Position numbers and translations under genes: made by a program. Below the pieces are notes generated by a model that saw nothing but the letters and a program-made list of their open reading frames with translations, ran no database searches and was not told the DNA's origin. DNA of 64,000 nt from Pyrobaculum sp. WP30 (lineage in GTDB: Archaea > Thermoproteota > Thermoprotei > Thermoproteales > Thermoproteaceae), in the NCBI GenBank assembly GCA_001189275.1, contig CP012158.1, positions 682,001-746,000 of the forward strand, in the 5' to 3' direction. Shown piece by piece: positions 43,617 through 53,464 of this stretch (its first letter is position 1; each line of letters starts with the position of its first letter).

Positions 43617-44121
43617 CCCCGCAAACCGCCGCTCCGCACGGCAAAGCCGCCCGGTGGATGGCTCGGCTCGGGCGCCGAGGAAGGGCGTGGCAAGCTGCGA
43701 TAAGCCCGGGGTAGCCGCAGGCAGGCTTAGAACCCGGGATCCCCGAATGGGGCTTCCTGCCGGGGCCGAACAGGCCCCGGCGCCCCGTAAGGGGCGGGAA
43801 CGCGGGGAACGGAAACATCTTAGTACCCGCAGGAAGAGAAGCCAAAAGGGATCCCCTGAGTAGGGGCGACCGAAAGGGGGAGAGCCCAAACCAAATCCCC
43901 GCGGGACAACCGCGGGGAGATGTGGGGCGTGGGCCTGGGTACCGCCGGCGGGCGGTAGCCGAAGTGGGCTGGAAAGCCCCGCCGTAGAGGGTGATAGCCC
44001 CGTAGGCGAAACCGCCCGTGGCGGAGTCCCGGAGTCCCAGAGTACCACGGCTTAGTTTTGCCGTGGGAACGCCGGCCACTGGCCGGCAAGGCTAAACACG
44101 TCCCGAGTCCGATAGCGCACT

Positions 44122-44154
<33 letters not shown>

Positions 44155-45450
44155 AAGGGGGGTGAAAAGAGCCTGAAACCGGGCGGCTACAGTGGGGCGG
44201 GCCCGCAAGGATGCCCCCTCCCGAAGGAAACCCCGGTGACGGGGGAGTACGAGGGAGGGGGTCCAGGGTCCGCCCTTACGTCTAGAAACACGGGCCGGGG
44301 AGTTCACGGCCGTGGCGAGCCTAAGGGGTTAAACCCCGGAGGCGTAGGGAAACCGACAGCCCGCAGCGGGGCAACCCGCGAGGGGCGGGGTCTGAAAGGG
44401 CCCGCAGTCACGGCCGTGAGACCAGAAACCGGGCGATCTAGCCCTGGGCAGGGCGAAGCGGGGCGAAAGCCCCGTGGAGGCCCGAAAGGGTTCTGATGTG
44501 CAAATCGTTCCCATGACCTGGGGCTAGGGGCAAAAGACCAATCAAGCCCGGTGATAGCTGGTTCCCCCCGAAGCGGGTCCCAGCCCGGCCTCCCCGGAGG
44601 TTGCCGGTGGGGTAGAGCACTGATCGGGGGTGCGGGAGCCGAAAGGCTCCGGCCCCCGGTCAAACTCCGAACCCGCCGGCGCCGCAGAAGGGGGGAGGCG
44701 GGGGCGGTGGGGTAAGCCTCCGCTCCGAGACGGGAACAACCGAGACCGGGGTTAAGGCCCCCAAGTGCGGGCTTAGTGTCAATCCCAAAGGGCGTCTCCC
44801 GCCCAAGACAGCGGGGCCGTGGGCCTAACAGCAGCCATCGGCTAAGCAACGCGTAACAGCGGACCCGCCGAGGCGGGAGGCCCCGAAGATGTACAGGGAC
44901 TAAGCCCGCCGCCGATACCCCGGGCCTCCGGCCGTTGGCCGGAGTGCGGTAGGGGGGCGCGGCCGTGGGGCAGAAGCCGGGCCGAGAGGTCCGGTGGACC
45001 CGCGGCCGACGAAGATCCCGGCGGTAGTAGCAGCGAAGAGGGGTGAGAAGCCCCTCCGCCGGAAAGGACAAGGTTTTCCTGGCAACTTCAATAGGCCAGG
45101 AGTTAGCCGGTCCTAAGGCGGGGCCTAATAGGCACCCGCCGAAAGGGAAACGGGTTAATATTCCCGTGCCGCGGGGGTAGGCTCTGCGGCAACGCAGGCC
45201 CCGTCCCCGACGCCTCGGGATAGGGCGGGCGGGACCGCCGTCCCGTTTAACCGTCGAAGGCCGGGGAGTGCCGTAACGGCGAGAACCGGCCGAAGGCGGG
45301 AATAGCCGGGGGTTTCCCCGGTCCGCCCGACTCCTGGGGCCCGTGAAAAGGGGACGGGGAACGAGCCCCCGCGCCCGTACCGAGAACCGACGCAGGTGCT
45401 CCTGGGTGAGAAGCCCAAGGCGGCTCGGGTAACCCCAGGCCAGGGAACTC

Positions 45451-45483
<33 letters not shown>

Positions 45484-45668
45484 TGCCTGCGGTCTTGGGG
45501 AACACCCCCGGGACCGCAGGTCGCAGTGACAAGGGGGACCTGACTGTTTAACAAAAACATAGGTCCCCGCGAGCCCGTAAGGGTGTGTACGGGGGCTGAA
45601 TCCTGGCCACTGGCGGTACGTGAACCCCGGGTACAACCGGGCGAAGCGCCGCTGAAGGCCGGGGGTAA

Positions 45669-46331
45669 ACTCGGCCATCCGCAGGCCGCAAGCTTTAAAC
45701 CTGCATCCCATCCTGCAACATGGAGTGCGAGAGAGACGAGGCGTTTGCCTACCTCGTAGGTGCCTTGGGAGACGGCACCCTCTACGCGACAAGCGACGGC
45801 CACTACGTCGTCGAGTACGGCCAGAAAGATGTGAGGTGGCTTAGAGTCATAGAGCAAAAAGCCAGCTGTCTAGGCTACAGAACCCACATAGTTAGGCACA
45901 GGTCCAGCTACTGGAAAGCCAAGATATACAGCAAGGAGCTCTACACAGCCCTCTCAGAGGCCAAGTCTCGGCTACACGACGTGGTGAGCTCGCTAGATGC
46001 GAGATTGTTTGCGGCGTATCTAAGAGGACTCTTCGACGCAGAGGGCACAATAACGCGCCACTACAGAAAAACTGTGAGAATCAGGATAGCACAGAAAGAC
46101 ACGCAACTCTTATCAATCATAGCAAGACGGCTAAGAGAAATGGGAATTGAATGCACCGACCCATTCCCAAGCGATAAACACAGCACATACATCATCCAGA
46201 TACCACACAGGTCAGTAAAACAGTTCATGGACTTAATAGGCACGGAACACCCCTCCAAAAAAGAGAAGTTCACCTCCCTCTTTCCCTAACCCTCATCTTT
46301 ATCCCAGCGGCCTGCGGAGGCCGGGGCCCAG
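45669..46331 (+). other. 23S rRNA intron near position 1913
   Basis: About 663 nt inserted between GGCCGGGGGTAA and CTCTGACCCTCTTAAGG. The terminal helix CCGCAGGCCGC / GCGGCCTGCGG is perfect. The boundaries were set by restoring the universal GTAACTCTGACC; a shift of one or a few bases is possible. It holds an intact endonuclease gene. Confidence 0.85.
45720..46289 (+). CDS. LAGLIDADG homing endonuclease in the 23S intron near 1913
   Basis: A compact 189-residue endonuclease with clear double motifs: FAYLVGALGDGTLYA near residue 9 and AYLRGLFDAEGTI near residue 98. Each motif is followed by a beta-sheet saddle (GHYVVEYGQKDVRWLRVIEQ, KTVRIRIAQKDTQLLSIIAR). It ends HPSKKEKFTSLFP within the intron. 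A TATA-like GCTTTAAACC (45692-45701) is about 22 nt before the ATG. Size and motif spacing are typical of archaeal rRNA-intron enzymes. Of the four intron genes it is the only intact one with both start and stop inside its intron. Confidence 0.93.
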   Translation: MECERDEAFAYLVGALGDGTLYATSDGHYVVEYGQKDVRWLRVIEQKASCLGYRTHIVRHRSSYWKAKIYSKELYTALSEAKSRLHDVVSSLDARLFAAYLRGLFDAEGTITRHYRKTVRIRIAQKDTQLLSIIARRLREMGIECTDPFPSDKHSTYIIQIPHRSVKQFMDLIGTEHPSKKEKFTSLFP

Positions 46332-46372
46332 CTCTGACCCTCTTAAGGTAGCCAAATGCCTTGCCGGGTAAG

Positions 46373-46986
46373 GGCGGTTGCGTGGGGGAAGGCTTAAAGC
46401 CAACCCCCAGCTGCGTCGATGTGGACATCGACCAGATTTCTGCCTATTTACTTGGGTGAATAGTTGGCGACGGAGGGCTCTACAAGCTCAGCTACAGCGG
46501 AGGCCGGACGGAATACCGCGTAGTCGTAACGCAGAAAGACTTGTCTACAGCGACGCGGTGTCTAGTGCCGTTGTTTAAGACTGTAGCATGCTCAACGTGA
46601 CCTCCAAAGTGCGCCTCGTCGCAGGCAGTACTAGGGCGGAGGTCAGAATCTCCAGCAAGAGACTATATGAGCACTTCACCTCGCTCTTAACAAGACTGCC
46701 CGAGTTCACCGAGAGGGAGAGGCGGCTGTTCATAGCCGGCTTCTACATGGCTGAAGGCGAAAAAAGCAGGAGACGCGTCAGGATGTGGAACAAAGACATA
46801 CAGTTGCTCAAGCTGATAGGCAGCTGGCTGAGAGAATTCGGCATAGAGAAGATCAGCATATACCTCGACGACAAGCGGCACGGAGTCTACGTCTTAGAGA
46901 TCCCCAGCAGACACCGGCATCTGTTCTTCAGGGGGTTGGAAACACCCTGTGATCTTCACTAACCTCCACGCGCCGCCCCCCGAGAG
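46373..46986 (+). other. 23S rRNA intron near position 1954
   Basis: About 614 nt inserted between CCTTGCCGGGTAAG and TTCCGGCGTGCATGAATGG. The ends form a helix: GGCGGTTGCGTGGGGG with CCTCCACGCGCCGCC. The exact cut may move by two bases because AG is repeated. It contains a broken endonuclease gene. Confidence 0.85.
46421..46962 (+). pseudogene. Decayed LAGLIDADG endonuclease in the 23S intron near 1954
   Basis: From GTG at 46421 the frame reads DIDQISAYLLG, then a TGA (46457-46459), then IVGDGGLYKLSYSGGRTEYR, so a stop lies in the middle of the first LAGLIDADG motif. Near 46575-46590 the reading moves to another frame: MLNVTSKVRLVAGSTRAEVR, then the second motif RLFIAGFYMAEGEKSRRRVR, ending at 46962. 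Two lesions make an active enzyme unlikely. The TATA-like GGCTTAAAGC upstream (46391-46400) is kept, as in the intact relatives. Confidence 0.9.
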
Positions 46987-47930
46987 TTCCGGCGTGCATG
47001 AATGGATCAACGAGGTCCCCACTGTCCCGGCCTGGGGCCCGGCGAACCTACCTCCAGGTGCACAGTCCTGGGACCCCCGACGGGGCGAGAAGTCCCTATG
47101 GAGTTTCACAGCAGCCTGTCGTTGCGGGGGGCGGGGGTGCAGAGCGTAGGTGGGAGCGTTGAAGCGGGGTCTCCGGGCCCCGTGGATGCGGCCCTGGAAC
47201 ACCACCCACTCTCCGCCCCTCCGCTTACCCGCCCACAGGGGCGGGGACAGCGGCAGGCGGGCTGTTTGGCTGGGGCGGCACACCCCTGAAAAGATATCGG
47301 GGGTGCCCAAAGCTCGGCTCAGGCGGGTCAGAAATCCGCCGTAGAGTGCAAGGGCAAAAGCCGGGCTGACTGGGCCCTTGAACGCAAGGGGCCCAGGCGG
47401 GAAACCGGGGCCTAGAGAACGCTCGTGCCCCCACCAGTGGGGGCCGGGCATGACAGAAAAATTACCCTAGGAGTAACCGGCTCGTCGCGGGTGAGAGTCC
47501 CCATCGACCCCGCGGTTTGGTACCCAGACGTCGTCTCTTCCCATCCTGGCGGTGCAGTAGCCGCCAAGGGTGGGGCTGCCCGCCCATTAAAGGGGAACGT
47601 GAGATGGGTTCAGACCGTCGCGAGACAGGTCGGTCTCTACCTGTCGGGGGCGTTGGCCGCCTGAGGGGAAGGTGCCCTCAGTACGAGAGGAACGGGGCGC
47701 CGCGGCCTCTAGTGTGCCGGTTGTCCGGCAGGGCACTGCCGGGCAGCCACGCCGTGGGGGATAACCGCTGAACGCATCTAAGCGGGAAGCCCTCCCCGAG
47801 ACGAGGCGGCCGTTGCCCTGGGGGCGACCCCGGGGTGCGAGGGCTCCCGTAGAAGACGGGGTTGATGGGGGGGCGGTGTAACCTCCGAGGGTTTTCCCGA
47901 GGGGGGAGCCGGCCCCTCCCAATCGCCCGA

Positions 47931-48223
47931 GCGTGCGGGGCGGCGGGCGAAAGGGCTGGAGGCGGCGGCGTGGGGTTTTTGGCTTCAGTTTTCTGTTATG
48001 GCCGCAGTTATGGTTAGACCTGGTGCGCCGTGAGGCGGCCGCGTGTATGGCTCCTTATTTATATGGGTCTCTTCGCCATTTTTCCCGTATGGAAAATTTT
48101 TTGGGTAGGGTGGAGAGGGTGTGTATGGACAAACCGTGGCAGTGTGGGGTGGGGGGTCTTCAGCCGCTGGGCGGCCAGGCGATTTGTGGTGGATTTGCCG
48201 TGGGGTCTCGGTTGGTGGGGTTG
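47931..48223. other. Region between 23S and the first island gene
   Basis: About 290 bp. It begins with a G-rich tract and T-runs (GGGGTTTTTGG near 47970) that may end rRNA transcription. A TATA-like TTATTTATAT at 48054-48063 lies about 25 nt before an ATG at 48089 that is in frame with the next gene and is an alternative start for it. No 5S rRNA or tRNA is seen. Confidence 0.55.
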
Positions 48224-48853
48224 ATGGATGTGAGGTTGATGTTTAGGGTTTTTCTTTTGGTTTTTGTTGTGGTGTTTGTGGTTTTTGTTGGTTTGTATTT
48301 TGTTGGCCGTGGGGGGTTTCGTGGCGTTGGAGGTGTTGATGGCGGGTCCGCTGCCGCTGTTGATTCTGTTGTGTTGGGTTATGCTGAGAGGGTTTTGGCT
48401 GAGGCGAGGGGGCTTTATGTGCGTGCCGTGGCTGTGAATGGAAGCGGCTTGGTGGGTGTGGATCCTCTGGGGCTTATATTAAATGGGACGTTTATAAACA
48501 GCACTGCGTTGGCTGTAGGCCGTACGCAGTACAGGTGTGTTATCTTAAAGGTGTACTACAACGGCTTTGTCTTCTTCCCTCGGGAGGTTCAGGCGGGCGG
48601 TATAAGGGCTGTTCTCCTCCCGAGGCCGGGGGATGTGACGTATACCGGTGGGTGGGTGGGCCGTTATCTGATAACGTATGACGGCGAGGTCTACAATGTG
48701 ACGTTGTTCGACGTGTCTTTTATGGAGTCCTCGTCGTACGTCTCCGCATCGACTCAGGTGGTGGGTGGCTTGTACGTCATCCAGATCTGGGTTAGTGAGA
48801 AGCTCTATTCTTTGCCTAACGGAGAATTGTGGCTGATACTCGCAAAGTCCTAA
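48224..48853 (+). CDS. Membrane-anchored extracytoplasmic protein
   Basis: About 209 residues from ATG 48224 (MDVRLMFRVFLLVFVVVFVV), with one strong N-terminal membrane segment and an external domain of about 170 residues. The external part contains AERVLAEARGLYVRAVAVNG, YRCVILKVYYNGFVFFPREV and VGRYLITYDGEVYNVTLFDV, rich in beta strands and Asn-x-Ser/Thr sites. Family not recognised. An in-frame ATG at 48089 after a good TATA box would add 45 residues, so the start is uncertain. It is the first gene of the G+T-rich island and may belong with the exported proteins downstream. Confidence 0.6.
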   Translation: MDVRLMFRVFLLVFVVVFVVFVGLYFVGRGGFRGVGGVDGGSAAAVDSVVLGYAERVLAEARGLYVRAVAVNGSGLVGVDPLGLILNGTFINSTALAVGRTQYRCVILKVYYNGFVFFPREVQAGGIRAVLLPRPGDVTYTGGWVGRYLITYDGEVYNVTLFDVSFMESSSYVSASTQVVGGLYVIQIWVSEKLYSLPNGELWLILAKS

Positions 48854-49340
48854 CACGTCCACGCCGCTAAAAATATGCGGGAAATGGTGGCTCTTGTTTT
48901 TGATAGGCGGGGGCGGAGAGGATTCCTCAGACGGTTGGGTTGTTGCCGTCGACTCGTGGTGTCTCTCGGTGGTTGGTTTTCATCGTGTTTCTTTGTTTCT
49001 GCTGTCCCGATGCGTATTACGTGAGAAACAAATCTGGTGTTGGTCAGTTTTTTCTAGTCTCTGTGCTACCTCTTGGAGGACTCTGTAAAACGGCGCTTTT
49101 ACATCGTCTTCCTCCACCGGAGCCGGTCTTGTGTCAAGGCTTTCTCCGGCGGGGACTGCCAGCCTACTGCAGAGCCTTCATTGACAACATAAGCACGGAA
49201 AAAGACGTAACCACAACTAGAGAATTGCGTTTTTTGTAGGTTTTGAGCGGCTTGTGTTTGGGGGTGGTCTCGTGACTTTTTGGCGGTGTCTTTACGTAGG
49301 CTGGTCGGCGCAGTAACTTTTATTCTTATTTTACGTGGGT
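48854..49340. other. Intergenic region with a doubtful short gene
   Basis: A 490-bp stretch. It contains the possible 99-codon gene at 48940-49239 and, near 49317-49325, the T/A-rich TTTTATTC element that probably serves as promoter for the large exported protein. Otherwise no supported feature. Confidence 0.5.
48940..49239 (+). CDS. Possible small exported or membrane protein (99 aa), doubtful
   Basis: An open frame beginning with TTG. It has a short hydrophobic stretch (RWLVFIVFLCFCCPDAYYVR) and then SGVGQFFLVSVLPLGGLCKT and FIDNISTEKDVTTTRELRFL. The signal-like start and non-random C terminus argue for a gene; the TTG start, lack of a TATA box at the right distance and competing frames argue against. 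It could also be a fragment of a larger decayed exported protein, since it lies among members of that group. Confidence 0.35.
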   Translation: MLPSTRGVSRWLVFIVFLCFCCPDAYYVRNKSGVGQFFLVSVLPLGGLCKTALLHRLPPPEPVLCQGFLRRGLPAYCRAFIDNISTEKDVTTTRELRFL

Positions 49341-52300
49341 ATGCGGGTGTGGTTGTTGGTGTTGGGGTTGGCGGTGGCTGTGTTTGGTGGTGTGTATGTG
49401 TTTGAGGGTGGTTCTCCTGTTGGTTATGTGGTGGTGGATGGGGTTAGGGTGTATTTGGTGAATAGTTCTGTGTCTTTGTTTGTGGACTACGGTGGGAATA
49501 TCACTGTGGTTTACTGTGGTGGTGTTTTGTGGGGTGTGGGGCCTGGGGTGTGGTTTAACGTGTCGCTTTCTTCGCTTTCTGTCTTTGAGGTGTATGTGGA
49601 TGGGGTGTTGGTGGACCGCTTCGCGGTTAAGCCGGCCCGCACGAGCCACAACCCGTTTGTTACGGACCTCATGCTTAGTCTTTCTAAGACGCGGGTTGTG
49701 AGGGGGGAGGTGGTGTCGGCGTGGTTGAGCTGGGTGCGGCATTCTTGGTGTCCTGCTGACTTTGTCAAGGTCTTGGCGAGGGGGCGGGATGGCTCTGTCT
49801 ATGAGTTGGGTAGGTTTAGGTGGCCGTATTGGGAGCTGGTGAGGTACGGCGCCGAGAGCAAGTCTGTGTCGTTTGTTGTGGATCTGCCGCCGGGGGTGTA
49901 CGAGGTGAGGGCTGTGGCTTGTTCTTGCCACGGCACGGCTAATATTTTCAACCCCGGCTGGGACGACGTCTGCTACGACGGGGGCTTCAAGGGCCGTAGT
50001 CCGGGGGAGTTGAGCTGGTCTTTGTACGAGGCGGCGTCTCCGGTGGTCAACTTGACGGTGTTGCCTACGGAGCTGGATTTGTTGGGGTGGGCCGCCGTGC
50101 ATGGGCTCGACGCGGGGGAGACTAACAGACTGCTGTCGTCGTTTGGGCTGGAGCCCTACGTGGAGGAGGTGTTGCGGAGGAATACGCCGTTTGTGCGTTT
50201 TGTGTTGAAGAACGGGTCGACGGTGGAGGTGCCGGTGTTTTTTGAGGTGCAGTCTAACGGGACTGGGTTTTTTGTGGTTGGGAACCCGTCTTGGGTGCGG
50301 GTGGCCTACGTGGCTGTGGCGAAGTTTTCTAGAGGCGGCGTGGGGGGTAAGCTTCGTTTTAACCTTACTGTGTCTCCTCTAGATGCGGAGGTGTTGGCGC
50401 CGGCTGTGTTCCGCGGCGGGGATGGGGAGGCGGAGGTTTCTCTCTTTCTCTACGTCCCTCCCGGCGTCTACAGTCTGGGCAACTTCTCGGTGGTTTTTGA
50501 AAGAGAGCGGCTTGTGGCGGGCAATAGGTCTATCTTTCTGCGTTGGCTTCATGCGGTGTTTCTCCCGCCTGAGGCGAAGAGGCTTGTCGACGCGGTGGGT
50601 TGGTGCAACTCGGCGTTTTGGAAGGCTTTTGACGAGGTGGCGGATCCCTACGACTACTCCCTCCTGGGCGACGTAGTCATCACCGTAATCCCCGTGGGGA
50701 AGGTTGCCGGCTTCTTCGGCAAGTACTTGTCCAGGGGGGCCGAGGCGGCTGGCGTCCTCTCTGCGGTTAAGGCTGCGGTGTATGCCTTGTCTTCGTCGAA
50801 GTGGGCGAGGGCCGTCGGCTCCGCCGCGGGCTACGTCCTTCCCGACGTCTTCATCGCCATGGATATCCACCAGCTTCTCGACCCGGCGGCGGCTGAGGAG
50901 GTGTTTTCGGCTTTTGACGTAGATGTCTGGGAGGTGGAGCGCTTCCACGCCGGCGTGTTGACTGAGTCTACCTGCCGCAACGCCGGGAGGTACTACGCCG
51001 CGGTCTACGTCTCGTGGGTTAGCAGAATCTCCACGGTCGTCGACCTCGTCTCTAACCTATATGCCAAGGTGTCGAAAGACGCCTTGGAGCGCTTCGGCAG
51101 GTCTATCGTCACGGTGGCGGAGGAGGCGCGGCGCTTCGACTTCGGCACGCACGCCGCCTACATCGCCGCGAGGGGGTGGGGGCCGCACGACGTTGACGAC
51201 AAGATTTGGGACGACGCCTTTTCAAAGCTGGCGAAGGCGCTGACGGGCAGAGAAGACGTAGCCACAGTAGTCCAGCTCTCCAGAATGGGCATAATCAGCG
51301 ACAGGAAGGGCGTGCTCGAAGGCTACGTCATTACGGGGAAAAAAGGTGGGTATACCCAGGCGGTGGGATTTGACGCATATGTTAAGTCTTTCGGCGGTAA
51401 AGACGTCTACTTCGTAACGCCTGGCGAGGAGGGTGGTGGGTTTTTGGTGGGTTTTTCTGATGACAAGAGTTTGTATAGGTGGACGAATTACGGCTTTTTT
51501 GATAAGTTGAGGAGGTTTGGTTTTGTGAAGGATTTAAACATTGTTGAGAGGGGTGAGGGGGAGGTTTCGGTTAGGGGCTTCAAGACGCGGTACTCATGCG
51601 TAGAGGTCTCTTTCGCCTACCACCCCGAGTACATAAACACGATACAAGACTTGCTTACGCAAGGGTTGAGTGCGGATGCGAAAGCCAAGAAGCTTGCTCA
51701 GTGGAGACAGAGGTTTGCTGTGATTGCAACCTTCCACGCTCTAGATGCGGCGCTCCGCAGCCGGATAAAGTACTACGCCTACGAGGTGGATATCCCCTCT
51801 CCGTCGGAGATTGGAATTATGAATAGACTCGCAGTGGGCGGCTTAGTTGGCTTTTTACGTCAAAATAATAGGTTTATATATGAGTTTCCTAAGGTTATCA
51901 TACATCTGCCCGGCGAGCGGACGTTTAAAGCCCCCGACGGCATTGCCTTGTTTGAGGAGGGCAACGTCAAGGGCATCTACCACTTAGAGGTCGGTAGCAA
52001 ATTCGACGACGCTCTTGATAGATATTTCAAGCGTACTTGGAATTGGACCGAGTCTAATGTCGTTTCGACGTGTAGGGGTGGGGTTTGTCTTACTCCGCAT
52101 GGCGTTGCGCTTGTGGGGTTTAGGACTGACGCCGTGGGTGGGGCGACTGTGGGGGCGATGGCTGCTGGGGCTGTGGCTGATCACGTCAAGGCTTATCCCC
52201 AGATCAAGACTTCGCTGGTGGAGTGGGCGGAGTTGTTAAATAGAGAGGCTGTGGTTAGGCCTGTGATTGGAGATTATCAAGAGGTGCAACACGGCGCCTA

Positions 52301-52394
52301 CCGCCTGAGGCTGTTGGTGTTGGAAAAGGCGACGTTGATAAACGAGGACATGAGAGAGGCGGCCCTAAAGGCCTGGGCAAGTTGCTGGAAATGA
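49341..52394 (+). CDS. Exported multidomain protein A (candidate polymorphic toxin)
   Basis: A 1017-residue protein. Residues 1-18 are a signal peptide (MRVWLLVLGLAVAVFGGV), with DNA at the start nearly identical to that of protein B. Residues 20-400 are beta-rich and full of Asn-x-Ser/Thr sites (VKPARTSHNPFVTDLMLSLS, DLPPGVYEVRAVACSCHG). Residues 410-600 are helical with hydrophobic stretches (VVITVIPVGKVAGFFGKYLS). The C-terminal 380 residues differ from B and C and include APDGIALFEEGNVKGIYHLE, a weak PD-(D/E)XK-like stretch. The TGA overlaps the next ATG (ATGA). I infer a toxin with a replaceable effector end; the activity is not proven. Confidence 0.7.
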   Translation: MRVWLLVLGLAVAVFGGVYVFEGGSPVGYVVVDGVRVYLVNSSVSLFVDYGGNITVVYCGGVLWGVGPGVWFNVSLSSLSVFEVYVDGVLVDRFAVKPARTSHNPFVTDLMLSLSKTRVVRGEVVSAWLSWVRHSWCPADFVKVLARGRDGSVYELGRFRWPYWELVRYGAESKSVSFVVDLPPGVYEVRAVACSCHGTANIFNPGWDDVCYDGGFKGRSPGELSWSLYEAASPVVNLTVLPTELDLLGWAAVHGLDAGETNRLLSSFGLEPYVEEVLRRNTPFVRFVLKNGSTVEVPVFFEVQSNGTGFFVVGNPSWVRVAYVAVAKFSRGGVGGKLRFNLTVSPLDAEVLAPAVFRGGDGEAEVSLFLYVPPGVYSLGNFSVVFERERLVAGNRSIFLRWLHAVFLPPEAKRLVDAVGWCNSAFWKAFDEVADPYDYSLLGDVVITVIPVGKVAGFFGKYLSRGAEAAGVLSAVKAAVYALSSSKWARAVGSAAGYVLPDVFIAMDIHQLLDPAAAEEVFSAFDVDVWEVERFHAGVLTESTCRNAGRYYAAVYVSWVSRISTVVDLVSNLYAKVSKDALERFGRSIVTVAEEARRFDFGTHAAYIAARGWGPHDVDDKIWDDAFSKLAKALTGREDVATVVQLSRMGIISDRKGVLEGYVITGKKGGYTQAVGFDAYVKSFGGKDVYFVTPGEEGGGFLVGFSDDKSLYRWTNYGFFDKLRRFGFVKDLNIVERGEGEVSVRGFKTRYSCVEVSFAYHPEYINTIQDLLTQGLSADAKAKKLAQWRQRFAVIATFHALDAALRSRIKYYAYEVDIPSPSEIGIMNRLAVGGLVGFLRQNNRFIYEFPKVIIHLPGERTFKAPDGIALFEEGNVKGIYHLEVGSKFDDALDRYFKRTWNWTESNVVSTCRGGVCLTPHGVALVGFRTDAVGGATVGAMAAGAVADHVKAYPQIKTSLVEWAELLNREAVVRPVIGDYQEVQHGAYRLRLLVLEKATLINEDMREAALKAWASCWK

Positions 52395-53464
52395 AGCCCT
52401 ACGAGCCCTACCTCGCAACCGACAATTCTGGGCTCGACGTATATATAGGCCCTGAGGTGTTTCTGCCGTGGGAGGAGGTGGGTGATGGGCGTCTGGTGGG
52501 CAGGGCGGGGGGTCGCTTTGTGGTTTATGTAGAAGTAGAAGACCCCGACTTATTAGGCGAGGATCATCCGCTTAGGGGGCTTAAGAAGGGGAGGAGGGCG
52601 TTGTGGGGCTTGGCGTTGGCTAGGCCTGTGATTAGGAGGCGCTCTTCGTTGGTGTTTGCCGTGGAGAGACCTTACGAGGGGCCTTTTAGACACATCTGCA
52701 TCCCCCCGCTGGGTGGGTCTAGGTGGTGGGTGTATAAGAATAGGTATCCGCTGAATCTTCCTACAGAGCTCCTCAGGGTTTGGATGTACAGAGATTTTGG
52801 GACGTATATCCTCGAAAGGGGGTTTGTGCGCGAGTACAGCGGCAGAGATGATGTTGTTACGACTCACTGGCCTATGAGCTACTGTAAGGCTGTCCTCGGC
52901 GTGAGGTTTGGCTTGGTGCGTAGAGAGGATGTGGATTGTTGTGAAGATGTGCCTCGTCTGTGGCCCTCGCCCCTGGGCAGTCCCATGTCTATTCCGGGCT
53001 CCGGCTCCCTCGTCGGCGCTGAGCTTCCGGTGGTTAGGAGGTCGAGGGGTTATCTTAGGGTTGGCGGGTGGCTTGCTTGGCATAGAGTGCTCGGCCTCCT
53101 GGACGGCGGGAGGTGGGTTTTGTTGGGAGATGACGGCCTCTACGAGGCTGTTTTTACGCCTACTGTCAAGGAGCCGTTGGAGGTCTTCGGCGAGGTTGGG
53201 TATGTAAAAGTCTTGAAGCCGTACGAAGGCGACGTGGACGACGTCGCCTCGCCCTGCGGCGCGCCTAGGCTTGTGGCGTGTGTAGAAGACACAAAGGAGG
53301 CCCTCGTGGCGGCTGGCCATAGATGCGAGGCTGAGGGCGGCATACCGCACGTATTTCTAGGCGATGTATACACGGTTAGCCTAGGCAGAGAGGTGATAGA
53401 CTGGCCGCTTGCCGATCCATGCACCGCGGGGCTTCACCCCGGGGAGTTGAGGGTTGACGGATGA
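52391..53464 (+). CDS. Cytoplasmic partner 1 of protein A (candidate immunity protein)
   Basis: About 357 residues, no signal peptide or membrane helix. It starts MKPYEPYLATDNSGLDVYIG and has a unique N-terminal 200 residues rich in Trp/Tyr (GGSRWWVYKNRYPLNLPTEL). A block of about 90 residues (GSLVGAELPVVRRSRGYLRV and RWVLLGDDGLYEAVFTPTV) is nearly identical to the next gene, and the C terminus carries VIDWPLADPC, also shared. The ATG overlaps the stop of protein A, and its own stop overlaps the next ATG. No family recognised. Coupling to an exported putative toxin suggests immunity, by analogy with bacterial systems. Confidence 0.72.
   Translation: MKPYEPYLATDNSGLDVYIGPEVFLPWEEVGDGRLVGRAGGRFVVYVEVEDPDLLGEDHPLRGLKKGRRALWGLALARPVIRRRSSLVFAVERPYEGPFRHICIPPLGGSRWWVYKNRYPLNLPTELLRVWMYRDFGTYILERGFVREYSGRDDVVTTHWPMSYCKAVLGVRFGLVRREDVDCCEDVPRLWPSPLGSPMSIPGSGSLVGAELPVVRRSRGYLRVGGWLAWHRVLGLLDGGRWVLLGDDGLYEAVFTPTVKEPLEVFGEVGYVKVLKPYEGDVDDVASPCGAPRLVACVEDTKEALVAAGHRCEAEGGIPHVFLGDVYTVSLGREVIDWPLADPCTAGLHPGELRVDG
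53009..53278 (+). repeat. Direct repeat, copy 1 (shared block of the partner genes)
   Basis: About 270 bp that recur at an exact offset of 860 bp (53869-54138). Only a handful of substitutions are seen, and long stretches are identical, while the flanking gene sequence is unrelated. Confidence 0.9.

Noticed and set aside
43580-43644. tRNA-Ala in the 16S-23S spacer
   Set aside because: The spacer is about 65 nt and is occupied by the processing stem; no cloverleaf fits.
46457-46459. In-frame TGA in the 23S-intron endonuclease read as selenocysteine
   Set aside because: There is also a later frameshift, no selenocysteine element is visible, and relatives carry an ordinary residue in this motif.
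48875-49024. A short ATG-started frame (about 50 codons) after the first island gene
   Set aside because: The translation is Arg/Cys-rich without structure and competes with a better frame.
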